Shown here piece after piece: positions 26,097-36,135 of a stretch of DNA of 64,000 bases. Where the stretch lies: the NCBI GenBank assembly GCA_900320845.1, contig ONTS01000003.1:36652-100651 (forward strand). Reading direction: 5' to 3'. The translations under genes were made by a program, and so were the position numbers. Position 1 is the first letter of the stretch, and each line of letters starts with the position of its first letter. The stretch comes from an uncultured Prevotellaceae bacterium (GTDB lineage Bacteria; Bacteroidota; Bacteroidia; Bacteroidales; Bacteroidaceae). The notes under the pieces were generated by a model. That model had not been told where the DNA came from, ran no database searches, and saw only the letters and a program-made list of their open reading frames with translations.

Positions 26097-27389
26097 CTAC
26101 TGCTGCAGACAACAAGTGTAGCGAGAGTGCAGGGTGTCGACGATGGTCTCCGTCACCTTAGCATGAGTCTCTACATACTGTGCCGCTATGCGTCCGGCCT
26201 GCTGTCGTTGTTCGTTGTCGGCGACCAGGGTGTCCATGCGGGCTTCGAAAGCCTCGTAGCCGTCTATCTCGGTGGCAGCTCCATTGCCTTTCATATCTTG
26301 TGCCTCCTGGAACTTAGCGTTGTTGGGACCGAAGATGACGGGCACTCCCCACACCGCAGCTTCAAGAGTGTTGTGTATGCCTTCACCAAAACCGCCTCCC
26401 ACGTATGCAATGGTGGCATAGCGATAGACGGTGGATAGCAAGCCAAAGGTGTTGACGATGAGCACATCGGCTTCGGACAGTCGTTTGTCGTCGGAGCCTG
26501 CTTCGGTATATCGCAACGTGTTGCAGCCGTAGAGTTTCTGCTCTATCTCCTGCAGGTGCGCCTCGTCGATGACGTGTGGGGCAATGATGAGTTTCCATTT
26601 GCCTTCTCCCAGCAGTTGTCGTTGCTTGAAGTAGCGTATGAAGATGTCCTCGTCGGGTGCCCATGACGAGCCGGCAATGAAGATGTTGGGTGCCGCTGCG
26701 TCGGTCGCCGTTGGCGTCTGGCAGAACTTTTCAATGACAGGCAGCTCGCGCTTCTCCTCCTTCACGGATTGCACGCGGTCGAATCGTGTGTCGCCGCTCA
26801 CCGATACGTTGTCCTTGATGCCGATGCGTTGCAGCAGTAGTTTGCTTTCCTCGTTCTGAACGAAGAAATGGGTGAAGCAGCGTAGCACGTATGCGTAGTT
26901 TTTACCGTACCATCGGAAGAAGATTTGGTCGGGACGGAAGATGCTGCTTACGCTGAATGTGGGTATGTGGCGGTGTTTTAGTATGTGCAGGTAGTTGTAC
27001 CAGAACTCATACTTAATGAAGAATGCCGCTACGGGGCGTATAGTGCGCAGAAAGCGTTGTGCATTGCGTCGGGTATCAAGTGGCAGGTAGGTGATGATGT
27101 CGGCTCCTGCGTAGTCTTTGCGTACCTCGTAGCCCGATGGTGAGAAGAATGTGAGCAGTATTTTATGCTCTGGCAGCACCTTTCTCATGTGCTCTATGAG
27201 CGGTCTTCCTTGCTCAAATTCTCCGAGAGAGGCTGCATGGAACCAGATGTATTTAGCATCGGCTTCCACTTTCTCACGCAGTGTCTGAATAGCGGCACGC
27301 TCTCCAAGCCACATCTTTTTTACTTTAGGGTTGAAGTGGCTGTAAATACGTACTGCAAGTTGATATATGTGTATGAGAATGTCGTACAT
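26097..27389 (-). CDS. waaA: 3-deoxy-D-manno-octulosonic acid (Kdo) transferase
   Basis: A 430-residue GT30-family enzyme that transfers Kdo from CMP-Kdo to lipid A precursor on the inner face of the inner membrane. FHAASLGEFEQGRPL holds the family's conserved catalytic Glu. LLTFFSPSGYEVRK and FIKYEFWYNYL are core motifs, and IFIAGSSWAPDED and YVGGGFGEGIHNTLEA form the CMP-Kdo site. An N-terminal amphipathic segment anchors it to the membrane. It follows gltX on the same strand by about 80 bases. Confidence 0.95.
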   Translation of the reverse strand: MYDILIHIYQLAVRIYSHFNPKVKKMWLGERAAIQTLREKVEADAKYIWFHAASLGEFEQGRPLIEHMRKVLPEHKILLTFFSPSGYEVRKDYAGADIITYLPLDTRRNAQRFLRTIRPVAAFFIKYEFWYNYLHILKHRHIPTFSVSSIFRPDQIFFRWYGKNYAYVLRCFTHFFVQNEESKLLLQRIGIKDNVSVSGDTRFDRVQSVKEEKRELPVIEKFCQTPTATDAAAPNIFIAGSSWAPDEDIFIRYFKQRQLLGEGKWKLIIAPHVIDEAHLQEIEQKLYGCNTLRYTEAGSDDKRLSEADVLIVNTFGLLSTVYRYATIAYVGGGFGEGIHNTLEAAVWGVPVIFGPNNAKFQEAQDMKGNGAATEIDGYEAFEARMDTLVADNEQRQQAGRIAAQYVETHAKVTETIVDTLHSRYTCCLQQ

Positions 27390-27470
27390 GGAGAGAGGAG
27401 AGAATGTCGCTTCTGCAGCTTGGCGTTGCCGTTTGGCGTGGCAGAGAGCGTGCGTCTTTTGAAGTATTGA

Positions 27471-28997
27471 TTATTGGTCAGTAAGTTTTTCGATGGCAGC
27501 CTGAATGCGGTTCAACGTTTCTTGTTTTCCGAGAAATGCGGAGATGTCGAACATACCGGGTCCTTTGCCTTCGCCGACGAGACACAGTCTGAATGCGTTC
27601 ATCACTTCGCCGAGCTTGTAGCCTTGCTTCTCTACCCACTGCATGACAATGGGTTCCTGTCCTTCTATGGAGAAGTCGTCGATGTTGTTGAGCACTTCTG
27701 CGAGTTCAGCCATCACTTTTGGTGAGTCGGCTTTCCAACGTTTGCGCACTGTCTTCTCGTCGTAGGTGGTGGGAGCGATGAAGAAGAAGGAGCAGAGCGG
27801 CCACAGCTCTTGCACGAATGTTACTCGGTCTTTCATCATCCGCACTACCTGTGTGATGCGGTCGAGAGGCTCTTCCACGCCATTGCCTGCGACGATGGGG
27901 GCAAAGAGTTGTGCAATCTCGTTGTCGCTCTTATGTAACATGTATTCGTGGTTGAACCATTGCGCTTTGAGGTAGTCGAATCTGGCTCCCGACTTCTGGC
28001 ATTTGGTGATGTCGAAGAGCTGAGTGAGCTGGTTGATGTCCAACATTTCCTGTTCCGTTCCGGGATTCCATCCAAGGAGTGCAAGGAAGTTGACAACAGC
28101 TTCGGGGAAATATCCGCTCTCACGGAATCCTGTGCTGGTCTCTCCCGATGCCGGATCGTGCCACTCTAAGGGGAACACCGGGAATCCGAGTCTGTCGCCG
28201 TCGCGCTTGGAGAGTTTTCCTTTACCTTCGGGCTTAAGCAACAGTGAGAGGTGAGCGAACTGCGGCATGGTGTCTTCCCATCCCAATGCGCGGTAAAGCA
28301 GCACGTGGAGTGGTGCACTTGGCAGCCATTCTTCGCCTCGAATGACGTGGGTGATCTCCATCAGGTGGTCGTCTACGATGTTGGCGAGGTGATAGGTGGG
28401 CAGCTCGTCAGCACTTTTGAATATCACTTTGTCGTCGAGGATGTCGCTCTGTATCACTACGTCGCCTCTGATGAGGTCGTGTACGGTGACAGCCTCGCCT
28501 GGTTCAATGCGGAAACGTACCACATATTGTTGACCTTGGGCTATGAGCTCATCGACTTTTTCCTTTTTCATGGTGAGCGAGTTGCGCATCGTCATACGTG
28601 TTGAAGCGTCGTACTGGAAGTTTGCCGTCTCTTTTCTGCGTGCGTCGAGCTCCTCGGGAGTGTCGAAAGCAATGTATGCCTTGCCTTCATTCAGCAGTTG
28701 GTCTACATACTTTCTGTAAATATGTCGTCGTTCGCTCTGTCGATAAGGTCCGTAGGCACCACCATGTCCCACGCCTTCGTCAAACTCTATGCCCAACCAT
28801 TTGAAGGTTTCCTGTATATAGGTCTCAGCACCTTCCACAAAGCGGCTGCTGTCGGTGTCTTCGATGCGCAACACCATCTTGCCACCATGCTGACGGGCAA
28901 AAAGATAGTTGTACAAAGCAGTGCGAACACCGCCTATGTGAAGAGGACCTGTAGGACTTGGGGCAAAGCGTACACGAACTTCTCTATGTGTATTCAT
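27471..28997 (-). CDS. gltX: Glutamyl-tRNA synthetase
   Basis: About 508 residues; charges tRNA-Glu with glutamate. Class I motifs: [13 protein letters not shown] (HIGH-type) near the N-terminus and [11 protein letters not shown] (KMSKS-type). The start at 28997 ([11 protein letters not shown]) was preferred over 29036 because a TACTTTTG -7 box on the minus strand (29034-29041) overlaps the longer start. Length is usual for bacterial GluRS. Confidence 0.96.
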   Translation of the reverse strand: MNTHREVRVRFAPSPTGPLHIGGVRTALYNYLFARQHGGKMVLRIEDTDSSRFVEGAETYIQETFKWLGIEFDEGVGHGGAYGPYRQSERRHIYRKYVDQLLNEGKAYIAFDTPEELDARRKETANFQYDASTRMTMRNSLTMKKEKVDELIAQGQQYVVRFRIEPGEAVTVHDLIRGDVVIQSDILDDKVIFKSADELPTYHLANIVDDHLMEITHVIRGEEWLPSAPLHVLLYRALGWEDTMPQFAHLSLLLKPEGKGKLSKRDGDRLGFPVFPLEWHDPASGETSTGFRESGYFPEAVVNFLALLGWNPGTEQEMLDINQLTQLFDITKCQKSGARFDYLKAQWFNHEYMLHKSDNEIAQLFAPIVAGNGVEEPLDRITQVVRMMKDRVTFVQELWPLCSFFFIAPTTYDEKTVRKRWKADSPKVMAELAEVLNNIDDFSIEGQEPIVMQWVEKQGYKLGEVMNAFRLCLVGEGKGPGMFDISAFLGKQETLNRIQAAIEKLTDQ

Positions 28998-29033
28998 ATT
29001 GATATTTATTGAGATAGGAATGTTATCAATGTG

Positions 29034-29041
29034 CAAAAGTA
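29034..29041 (-). promoter_or_regulatory. -7 box of gltX-waaA
   Basis: TACTTTTG on the minus strand; it predicts transcription start near 29027, inside the longer possible reading frame, so it also decides the gltX start. Confidence 0.55.
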
Positions 29042-29113
29042 GACTAATTTTTCTTTTTTATTAAGAAAATCCCGTATTTTCGCAAACTGAAAACATTATG
29101 TAGCCTTTCCGCA

Positions 29114-31171
29114 ATGACACTATATAATACTAAACAGGGTACAATTTTTCGCAATTACCTGACCCGCATCATTCTGACGCTATGTGCGGCAGCCATCATT
29201 GTGTGGTTTTTGCCAAGGGCTGAGTCGGTGCATTATCGCTACGATGTAGGCAAACCATGGACAGGCGGAACGCTGATAGCCAAGTTTCAGTTCCCCATCT
29301 ACAAGTCTGACGAGGTGATAGCCGCCGAGCGCGATAGTGTTAGACAGGCATTTCAGCCCTACTACACCATTGATGCAAAGGTGGAGGACAAGGCTATGGA
29401 GGAGTTGTCGGAAGAGCTGAACAGTGCCAATGCCGAAAACGGCAGGCTATACCGCAACATCATCCTGCAGCAGTTGCACCGTCTCTACGAGGTCGGCATA
29501 CTTCCGCAGAGTGTCTTCAATAGTTCCGACATCGATTCCACCTCCATGATACGCGTGGTGGAGGGCCGCAACGCCACACCTACATTTATAAAGGACCTCT
29601 ACACAGCCAAGAGTGCCTATCAGGAATTGTTGTCCCATCCGCTTGTGAATGTTGCCCGTCCCATCATACAGCGCCTGAACCTCGACCGTTTCATTCGTGC
29701 CAACCTCATCTACGACAAGCAACGCAGTGAGAGCGAGCTGTTTGAACATATAAACAACGTGGCAGAGAGTGATGGCATGGTGATGGCTGGTCAGAAGATC
29801 ATCGACAAAGGCGACATTGTCGACGAGCGCACGGCACGCATACTGCTGTCATTGGAGAAGGAGTCGCAGCGACAGAACATAGATAGTGCAGAAGTATTGT
29901 ATCGAGTAGCAGGTCAGGCTGTCATAGTACTCATCCTTCTGACTATGCTGACGATGTATATAGCTCTCTTTCGTCGTGACTATTTTGAGAAAACGCGTTC
30001 CCTGCTCATGGTGTTCCTGCTCGCCGTTCTTTTCCCGGTGCTCGTCTCGCTGTTCATGAGACATGGCTTCCTCAATGTCTACATCATACCCTTTGCGCTG
30101 GCCCCCATGTTCATACGCATGTTTCTTGACTCCCGAACAGCGTTCATGGCACACCTCATCATTACGTTGCTCTGTGCCCTTGCCGTGAAGTATCAATACG
30201 AATTCGTAGTAGTACAGATAGTGGCAGGTATGGCTGCCATCTACAGCCTTCGCGAAGTGTCCAAACGTTCGCAGGTGTTTGCAGCTGCATTGCTCATCAC
30301 CCTTGCCTCAATGGCGATGTACTATATCCTACAAGCAGTGCAAATAGGCGAGTCTACCAACGATGATCGCTCCATGTACATGTTTTTCATCGGCAATGGC
30401 ATCCTGTTGTTGCTCGCTTACCCGCTGATGTTTATCATTGAGAAACTGTTTGGTTTCACTTCCGACGTAACCCTCGTAGAACTGTCGGACACCAACCGCG
30501 ACTTGCTGCGCCAACTCAGTGAAGTGGCACCCGGAACATTCCAGCACTCCGTCATGGTGGGTAACCTGGCATCGGACATTGCCAACCGAATAGGAGCCAA
30601 GAGTCTGCTCGTCAGGACGGGAGCACTCTACCATGATATCGGAAAGATGACCAATCCTTATTATTTCACCGAAAATCAGGCCGGAGCCAATCCCCATTCG
30701 GACATTGACGAGCGTAAGAGCGCACAGATTATCATCTCACATATCAGTGAAGGTATAAAGTTTGCCGAGAAAAAGCACCTGCCTGCTGTTATTAAAGACT
30801 TCATACGTACACACCACGGAAAAGGAATCACCAAGTTCTTCTACATCAACTATAAGAACAACAACCCCGAACAGGAGGTCGACATAGCCGACTTCTCCTA
30901 CCCGGGACCTAACCCATCTACCAAGGAACAGGCCATTCTGATGATGGCTGACACCGTTGAGGCAGCCTCGCGTTCGCTAGAGCAGTACACAGACGAGTCT
31001 ATCACCGAACTCGTAAACCGCCTTATTGATACACAAGTGAATGAAGGCTATTTCATCGACTGCCCCATTACCTTCCACGACATAAACGTGGCAAAACAAG
31101 CACTCATCGAAAGGCTCAAAGCTATATACCATGCACGTATAGCTTATCCTACCGAAGAGAAACAGGAATAG
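29114..31171 (+). CDS. Membrane HD-domain phosphohydrolase (PgpH/7TMR-HD family)
   Basis: A 685-residue protein. An N-terminal membrane segment (residues 18-34) and a periplasmic domain (about 40-260) are followed by seven transmembrane helices (about 270-445) and a cytosolic HD domain. FQHSVMVGNLASDIANRIG, TGALYHDIGKM and RTHHGKGITKFFY supply the metal-binding His/Asp residues. Members of this family hydrolyse cyclic di-AMP; that activity is inferred from family. Transcribed divergently from gltX, possibly from a TATTTTCG box near 29073. Confidence 0.9.
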   Translation: MTLYNTKQGTIFRNYLTRIILTLCAAAIIVWFLPRAESVHYRYDVGKPWTGGTLIAKFQFPIYKSDEVIAAERDSVRQAFQPYYTIDAKVEDKAMEELSEELNSANAENGRLYRNIILQQLHRLYEVGILPQSVFNSSDIDSTSMIRVVEGRNATPTFIKDLYTAKSAYQELLSHPLVNVARPIIQRLNLDRFIRANLIYDKQRSESELFEHINNVAESDGMVMAGQKIIDKGDIVDERTARILLSLEKESQRQNIDSAEVLYRVAGQAVIVLILLTMLTMYIALFRRDYFEKTRSLLMVFLLAVLFPVLVSLFMRHGFLNVYIIPFALAPMFIRMFLDSRTAFMAHLIITLLCALAVKYQYEFVVVQIVAGMAAIYSLREVSKRSQVFAAALLITLASMAMYYILQAVQIGESTNDDRSMYMFFIGNGILLLLAYPLMFIIEKLFGFTSDVTLVELSDTNRDLLRQLSEVAPGTFQHSVMVGNLASDIANRIGAKSLLVRTGALYHDIGKMTNPYYFTENQAGANPHSDIDERKSAQIIISHISEGIKFAEKKHLPAVIKDFIRTHHGKGITKFFYINYKNNNPEQEVDIADFSYPGPNPSTKEQAILMMADTVEAASRSLEQYTDESITELVNRLIDTQVNEGYFIDCPITFHDINVAKQALIERLKAIYHARIAYPTEEKQE

Positions 31172-31208
31172 GCACCCCACTTTTTATATAATACATGTAA
31201 AGCTTTGA

Positions 31209-31240
31209 AAGGGAGTCCGTCCGAGAGGATAGGCTCCCTT
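31209..31240 (+). terminator. Weak terminator after HD phosphohydrolase gene
   Basis: AAGGGAG (31209-31215) and CTCCCTT (31234-31240) form a 7-bp stem with a longer loop and no long T-run. Confidence 0.5.
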
Positions 31241-31356
31241 GTCGTTGCAGGAAGTAAAGAACGATGGTGGATAAATAATTACTTGATAAACAGTGGTTTA
31301 TAAAATAATTTTGCACAAAATGATTCTAAATGTGCAATAATTACAAACTAATACCA

Positions 31357-31364
31357 TACCTTTG
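31357..31364 (+). promoter_or_regulatory. -7 box of FadL-like gene
   Basis: TACCTTTG, an exact TAnnTTTG match 45 bases before the start codon. Confidence 0.55.
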
Positions 31365-31409
31365 CAGCCGAAATGAAAAAGCTTCACTAATCTTAATCAT
31401 CGTAACACC

Positions 31410-32945
31410 ATGAATTTACTAAGGAAAGCAGGCTTCCTCTGCGCACTTACTACACTCTCATTCACCACTCTTTACGCAGGAGGAATACTCACCAATACCA
31501 ATACCAGCATCCGTTTCAATCGTATGTTTGCCCGCGAAGGCGCCATAGCCATCGACGGTGTGTACAGCAATCCCGCCGGCGTGGTATTCATGTCAGAGGG
31601 TCTGCACCTCTCATTCAATAACCAGAGTGCCTTCCAGACACGCACCATCCGTAGCGGCATGCATGTTGTAGGGCTCGAAGGAACACCCTTCTATACACCG
31701 TTCATCCTCAACGGAGGCAACGAACAAGGCATAAAGAAATTCAAGGGCGAAGCCACCGCACCCATACTGCCCTCCATCCATGCCGCCTACAACACCGGCA
31801 AGTGGAGTCTGCAAGCAGGATTTGCCGTCAACGGTGGTGGCGGTAAGTGCACATTCAACGAGGGCCTCGGCTCCTTCGAGCGCACCATAGCCCTCATCCC
31901 CATGGCCCTCAACAAGCTTGGCATGGGGTCGGAGACACCCTCATATTCTGTCAACAGCTACCTCTACGGCAGACAGTTCATACTCGGACTGCAACTCGGT
32001 GCCGCCTACAAGATAACCGACAACTTCTCTGTCTACGGCGGCGCACGTTTCAACCTCGTCAGCAATAAATACGAGGGGCACATCTCAGGCATCACAGCCA
32101 ACATAGGCGGCGTCGACGAAAATCTCCACTCCTTCTTCGGTGTGAAAGCTAACGAAGCCGCCGCTGCTGTGGCATATTTCACCCAGCTGGCAGCCAGCGC
32201 TACCACCGACGCACAGCGACAGGCATACCTCGAACAGGCTGCCGTCTACAGCCGCACAGAGCAGACTCTCACCTACGCACAGACCGCTGTGGCTGACAAA
32301 TATCTCGATTGCACACAGAGCGGATGGAGCATCACACCCATCATAGGCGTCGACTACCGATGGAACAAGCTCAACATCGGTGCAAGACTTGAGTTTACTA
32401 CCAAGTTTAATATTGAAAACGACACCAAACGTGATGATACCGGACTCTTTGCACACGGTGTCAATACGCCAGGTGACCTTCCCGGACTATTCACCATAGG
32501 TGCTCAGTACGAGATTCTTCCCAAACTGCGTGCAGGTGTAGGCTATCACTACTTCTTTGACAAAAACGCACGCATGGCAGACAACAAGCAGAAACACCTG
32601 TCGGGCAACACCCAGGAGTATTTGGCGGGTATTGAGTACGACATTACCGACAAAATACAGGTCAGCATGGGTGGACAGAAGACCAACTATCGCCTCGCTG
32701 ATGGCAAATTCCTCAACGATATGAGCTTTGTGACCAGCAGTTATTCGCTGGGATTCGGCGTTGGCGTGAAGGTGGCTAAGAACGTGACCGTAAACGCTGC
32801 TTATTTCTGGACCAACTACAAGCACTTCAAGAAAAACAGCGAGCAGACAGTCTCCCTCTTCGGCAACGATATCCAGCTGCAGAATACCGACGACTTCACA
32901 CGTACCAACAAAGTGTTCGGCATCGGAGTTGACATCGACCTCTAA
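31410..32945 (+). CDS. FadL/OmpP1-family outer-membrane transporter
   Basis: A 511-residue protein with a signal peptide ending near LYAGG. The early block DGVYSNPAGVVFMSEGLHLSF corresponds to the conserved NPAG region of FadL-type barrels that move hydrophobic compounds across the outer membrane. Alternating beta-strands run to the C-terminal GIGVDIDL. An Ala/Thr-rich stretch around residues 250-295 (FTQLAASATTDAQRQAYLEQ) looks like an extended surface or hatch loop. The substrate is unknown. Monocistronic with its own promoter and terminator. Confidence 0.85.
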   Translation: MNLLRKAGFLCALTTLSFTTLYAGGILTNTNTSIRFNRMFAREGAIAIDGVYSNPAGVVFMSEGLHLSFNNQSAFQTRTIRSGMHVVGLEGTPFYTPFILNGGNEQGIKKFKGEATAPILPSIHAAYNTGKWSLQAGFAVNGGGGKCTFNEGLGSFERTIALIPMALNKLGMGSETPSYSVNSYLYGRQFILGLQLGAAYKITDNFSVYGGARFNLVSNKYEGHISGITANIGGVDENLHSFFGVKANEAAAAVAYFTQLAASATTDAQRQAYLEQAAVYSRTEQTLTYAQTAVADKYLDCTQSGWSITPIIGVDYRWNKLNIGARLEFTTKFNIENDTKRDDTGLFAHGVNTPGDLPGLFTIGAQYEILPKLRAGVGYHYFFDKNARMADNKQKHLSGNTQEYLAGIEYDITDKIQVSMGGQKTNYRLADGKFLNDMSFVTSSYSLGFGVGVKVAKNVTVNAAYFWTNYKHFKKNSEQTVSLFGNDIQLQNTDDFTRTNKVFGIGVDIDL

Positions 32946-32980
32946 ATAACCCCCATATACACAGTTATAGTTCACAGAAA

Positions 32981-33016
32981 GCAGCGCATACCTATAACGG
33001 GTGCGCTGCCTTTTTT
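32981..33016 (+). terminator. Terminator of FadL-like gene
   Basis: GCAGCGCA (32981-32988) and TGCGCTGC (33002-33009) form a perfect 8-bp stem followed by CTTTTTTAT. The remaining ~250 bases to priA's stop hold only a short repeat, GTCGAC...GTCGAC, near 33185-33205. Confidence 0.88.
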
Positions 33017-33272
33017 ATTCCCTGCAATTTTGTGCATCCCTTCTCTATCAACCAGTGGCATTGTTCTTTGTCACTGTCGGGGCATTATCGGTGGGTATTT
33101 GGTCTACATCTGCTTCCCACTCGCTTTACTTTGTCTATGCTTATAGAAATTCGCCAAACACCATAGTAACCATTTCCTACAATAGTCGACGCTGATGTGT
33201 CGACGTGAATGCCAGACTTATACTCTGGGTCACTGATAATCGTTTTGGTGATATTTTCCCGTTTAAGCTTTG

Positions 33273-35756
33273 TCAGGGGTCGACTTCGAAGTAGAGGTAC
33301 ACAGCTCGGAAGCGAGTGTCAGCCAATACGGTGTCGCGCATTTGTCGTAGCGCTTGGCGCAGTGCTCCGTGGGTGATACCTTGCTCGTGTTTGACTACTA
33401 TTTTGCGTATATGTTCCTGCCTGATGCGGCCCACCGATGGCTTGTCGGGGCCCAGCACTTGGCAAGGGGTGTGCTGTCGGAGTATGTCGGCGGCGTAGGT
33501 GGCGGCGTTTTCGGCAACAGCCTCGTCGCGATGGCGTATATAAATATATATAAGGTGTACGAATGGGGGATAGCGGAATGTCTTTCGCTCTGTGAGCAGG
33601 TTGTGCATGAATCCCCGATAGTCGTTGGCAACCACCTGATGGATGATGTCGTCGTTGGCATCGCGGGTCTGTAGGAACACTTGTCCTTGCCCTTCCTTGC
33701 GTCCGGCACGACCACTTACCTGCAACATCATGGCAAAGGCGGTCTCCGTGGCGCGGAAGTCGGGCATGTTGAGCATGCTGTCAGCATCTACAACAGCCAC
33801 GATATCTACCTTGTCGAAGTCAAGTCCCTTTGTCACCATCTGAGTTCCGACGAGAATCTGAGCCTGTCCTTGGGCGAACTGTTGTATGAGATGCTGGTGG
33901 GCATGGCGCGAGCGGGTGTTGTCGAGGTCCATGCGTAGGATGGCGGTGTGTGGAAAGAGCCGTGTGAGTGCCTCTTCCACCTTCTCGGTGCCGTATCCGC
34001 GAACGCGCAGATTCTTGCCTTTACATTGCGGACAGTTGTCGGGGATGGTATATTGTGCCCCACATGTGTGGCAGGTGAGGCTGTTGGTTCGTCGGTGTAG
34101 GGTGAGCGACACGTCACACTGGGTGCAATGTGGTGTCCACCCGCAGTCGCTGCACTCCAGCACGGGGGCATAGCCGCGGCGGTTGCGGAAGACGATAATC
34201 TGCCGTCCAGCCTGCAGGGTGTGCTGCATGGCGCTGACGAGGGCGGGCGAGAAGAGTCCTGTCATCATCTTTCGGTGCCGAAGGTCTTTTGTGTCGACGA
34301 CGACAGACTGCGGAAGCGGCAAGTCGTGGTAGCGTGTGAGAAGCTCCACATAGCCGTACTTGCCCTTGCGAGCGTTGTAGTAGCTCTCCGCACATGGCGT
34401 AGCAGAGCCGAGAAGGACGAGCGGCGAACTAGAAAACGGGGTGGCATCGCTGCGCTCGGGCTCTATATGCGCTCCATTTTTCGCATTGTTCTTTTCACTC
34501 TCCACCTTTCTCATATACGCCATCATGATGGCAACGTTGCGTGCATGATAGCGTGGTGAGGGTTCGCTCTGGTGCAGGTTGGCGTCGTGTTCCTCGTCGA
34601 TGATGATGAGTTGTAGGTTTTGGAAAGGTAGCATTACGGCGCTACGTGCACCGAGTATGATGCCGTAGGGGCTGTCTGAGCACTGTCTTCGCCAGATGTC
34701 GGCACGCTGTTGCTCGCTGTAGCGCGAGTGGTAGACGCCGAGTCGGTTGCCGAATACACGCTGCAGACGCGTTGTTATCTGCGTGGTGAGGGCTATCTCG
34801 GGCAGTAGGTATAGCACCTGTCCGCCTTGGCGCAGCGTGTCGGCAATGAGATGGGTGTATATTTCTGTCTTACCCGATGAGGTGACGCCGCGCAGCAGCA
34901 CCACTTGTTTTTCCTGATGCTGTCGCAGTATGTCTTCGTATGCCGTCTGTTGGGCGCTGCTGAGCGGCGACAGCGGTGTTAAGGCAGAAGGGGAGGGTAG
35001 CTCGGGCGCATCCTGTATGGGGCGCTCAACGATGGTGAACAGTCCTTGTTTCACCATGTTGTTGAGTGCTGTAGTGGTGGCATTGGTCTCGTTGAGCAGT
35101 ACTTCGGCACTGACGGAGAGATTATTCAGCCCCGATGAGGGGGGATCTCCTTTAGTGTTATCAGCTGGCGAGACATCGGAGCTGTGTCCAAAGATCTGTT
35201 CTATGGCCTCTTCACCAAGCTTGTTCTTTCGGCTGGCTATTGTCTGCGCCTCACTCTGACCTTCCTTTGCCTTGTTTTCATCTCTCTCCTCCATAGTAAG
35301 GTAGATGAATGTCTCGAGTAGTCGGCGTCGCATCGGTGCCCGGCGTTGTGCGTCGAGGGTGGCATGCAGGTCGTCTTCGGTCTGAATGTTGGGCGCCAGA
35401 CACACCCATCGCTCCTTCTTGATGCGCATACGTTCCATACTGCGCAGCGGAATGGGCATGGCAGCTTTGTAGATGTCGCCGAGCGGACACAGATAGTAGT
35501 CCGCCATCCACTGCCAAAGCTTCAGTTGCTGCGGAAGTACAAGAGGATGGTCGTCGGGCAGCGACTCTATCTCCCGGCAATCGAAGTCGGGCTTGTTGTC
35601 ATGCAGCCTGTTGACGATGCCCAAATAGCGCTTACTCTTTCCTACAGGTACGACGACGCGCATGCCTGGGACAATGGTCTGTCGCCAAGCCGTGGGCACG
35701 TAGTAGGTGAAAGTTCCCTCAAGTGGCAGGGGAAGTATAATATCGGCGTAGTTCAC
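33273..35756 (-). CDS. priA: Primosomal protein N' (PriA helicase)
   Basis: An 827-residue replication-restart helicase. The N-terminal 3'-DNA-binding domain is PLEGTFTYYVPTAWRQTIVPGMR. RGVTSSGKTEIY is the P-loop, IIDEEHD the Walker B box, and GSATP motif III. Two zinc sites come from CSDCGWTPHCTQC and CHTCGAQYTIPDNCPQC. QVSGRAGR is motif VI. A long low-complexity insert around residues 155-265 is unusual in composition. A TACCTTTG -7 box on the minus strand (35761-35768) ends 4 bases before the ATG, so the mRNA may be leaderless. Confidence 0.96.
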   Translation of the reverse strand: MNYADIILPLPLEGTFTYYVPTAWRQTIVPGMRVVVPVGKSKRYLGIVNRLHDNKPDFDCREIESLPDDHPLVLPQQLKLWQWMADYYLCPLGDIYKAAMPIPLRSMERMRIKKERWVCLAPNIQTEDDLHATLDAQRRAPMRRRLLETFIYLTMEERDENKAKEGQSEAQTIASRKNKLGEEAIEQIFGHSSDVSPADNTKGDPPSSGLNNLSVSAEVLLNETNATTTALNNMVKQGLFTIVERPIQDAPELPSPSALTPLSPLSSAQQTAYEDILRQHQEKQVVLLRGVTSSGKTEIYTHLIADTLRQGGQVLYLLPEIALTTQITTRLQRVFGNRLGVYHSRYSEQQRADIWRRQCSDSPYGIILGARSAVMLPFQNLQLIIIDEEHDANLHQSEPSPRYHARNVAIMMAYMRKVESEKNNAKNGAHIEPERSDATPFSSSPLVLLGSATPCAESYYNARKGKYGYVELLTRYHDLPLPQSVVVDTKDLRHRKMMTGLFSPALVSAMQHTLQAGRQIIVFRNRRGYAPVLECSDCGWTPHCTQCDVSLTLHRRTNSLTCHTCGAQYTIPDNCPQCKGKNLRVRGYGTEKVEEALTRLFPHTAILRMDLDNTRSRHAHQHLIQQFAQGQAQILVGTQMVTKGLDFDKVDIVAVVDADSMLNMPDFRATETAFAMMLQVSGRAGRKEGQGQVFLQTRDANDDIIHQVVANDYRGFMHNLLTERKTFRYPPFVHLIYIYIRHRDEAVAENAATYAADILRQHTPCQVLGPDKPSVGRIRQEHIRKIVVKHEQGITHGALRQALRQMRDTVLADTRFRAVYLYFEVDP

Positions 35757-36135
35757 TCTACAAAGGTAGTTATTTCAGAGTGTGAATAAGATGTCGTTTT
35801 GTGGCGGAGAGCGTTTGCATGGACCATGCCATGCAGTCCGTTCATCGCGAATTATCGGTCAGCGCATGTTGTTTTTCTATGTCAGTGTATTCCAATATAG
35901 TTGCAGCAGTGCTGTGGCCGAAGACATAGCCGCTCCGTCTTGCGTGTTCGTTGTCTGCAAATATAGCATAAATCCCTTATACTCCTTCCCGGGATGCAGT
36001 CAAAAAATACTGCATTCCGTGTTTGTCCTTTTTTTATAAGGCAGTGCGGATGTATGTCAAAAATATGGCGCAACGTGTGGTGTTGCGCCATATACAGGGG
36101 CTGTCGGGCATGACATCAGCCATGCGGATGACGGT
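35757..36135. other. Intergenic region between priA and barrel gene
   Basis: Contains the priA -7 box (35761-35768) and the terminator of the upstream barrel gene (36063-36093). I saw no gene or other structure. Confidence 0.6.
36057..36093 (-). terminator. Terminator of small barrel gene
   Basis: ATATGGCGCAAC (36063-36074) and GTTGCGCCATAT (36082-36093) form a perfect 12-bp stem. On the minus strand it is followed by TTTTTGAC, 43 bases beyond the stop. Confidence 0.88.
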
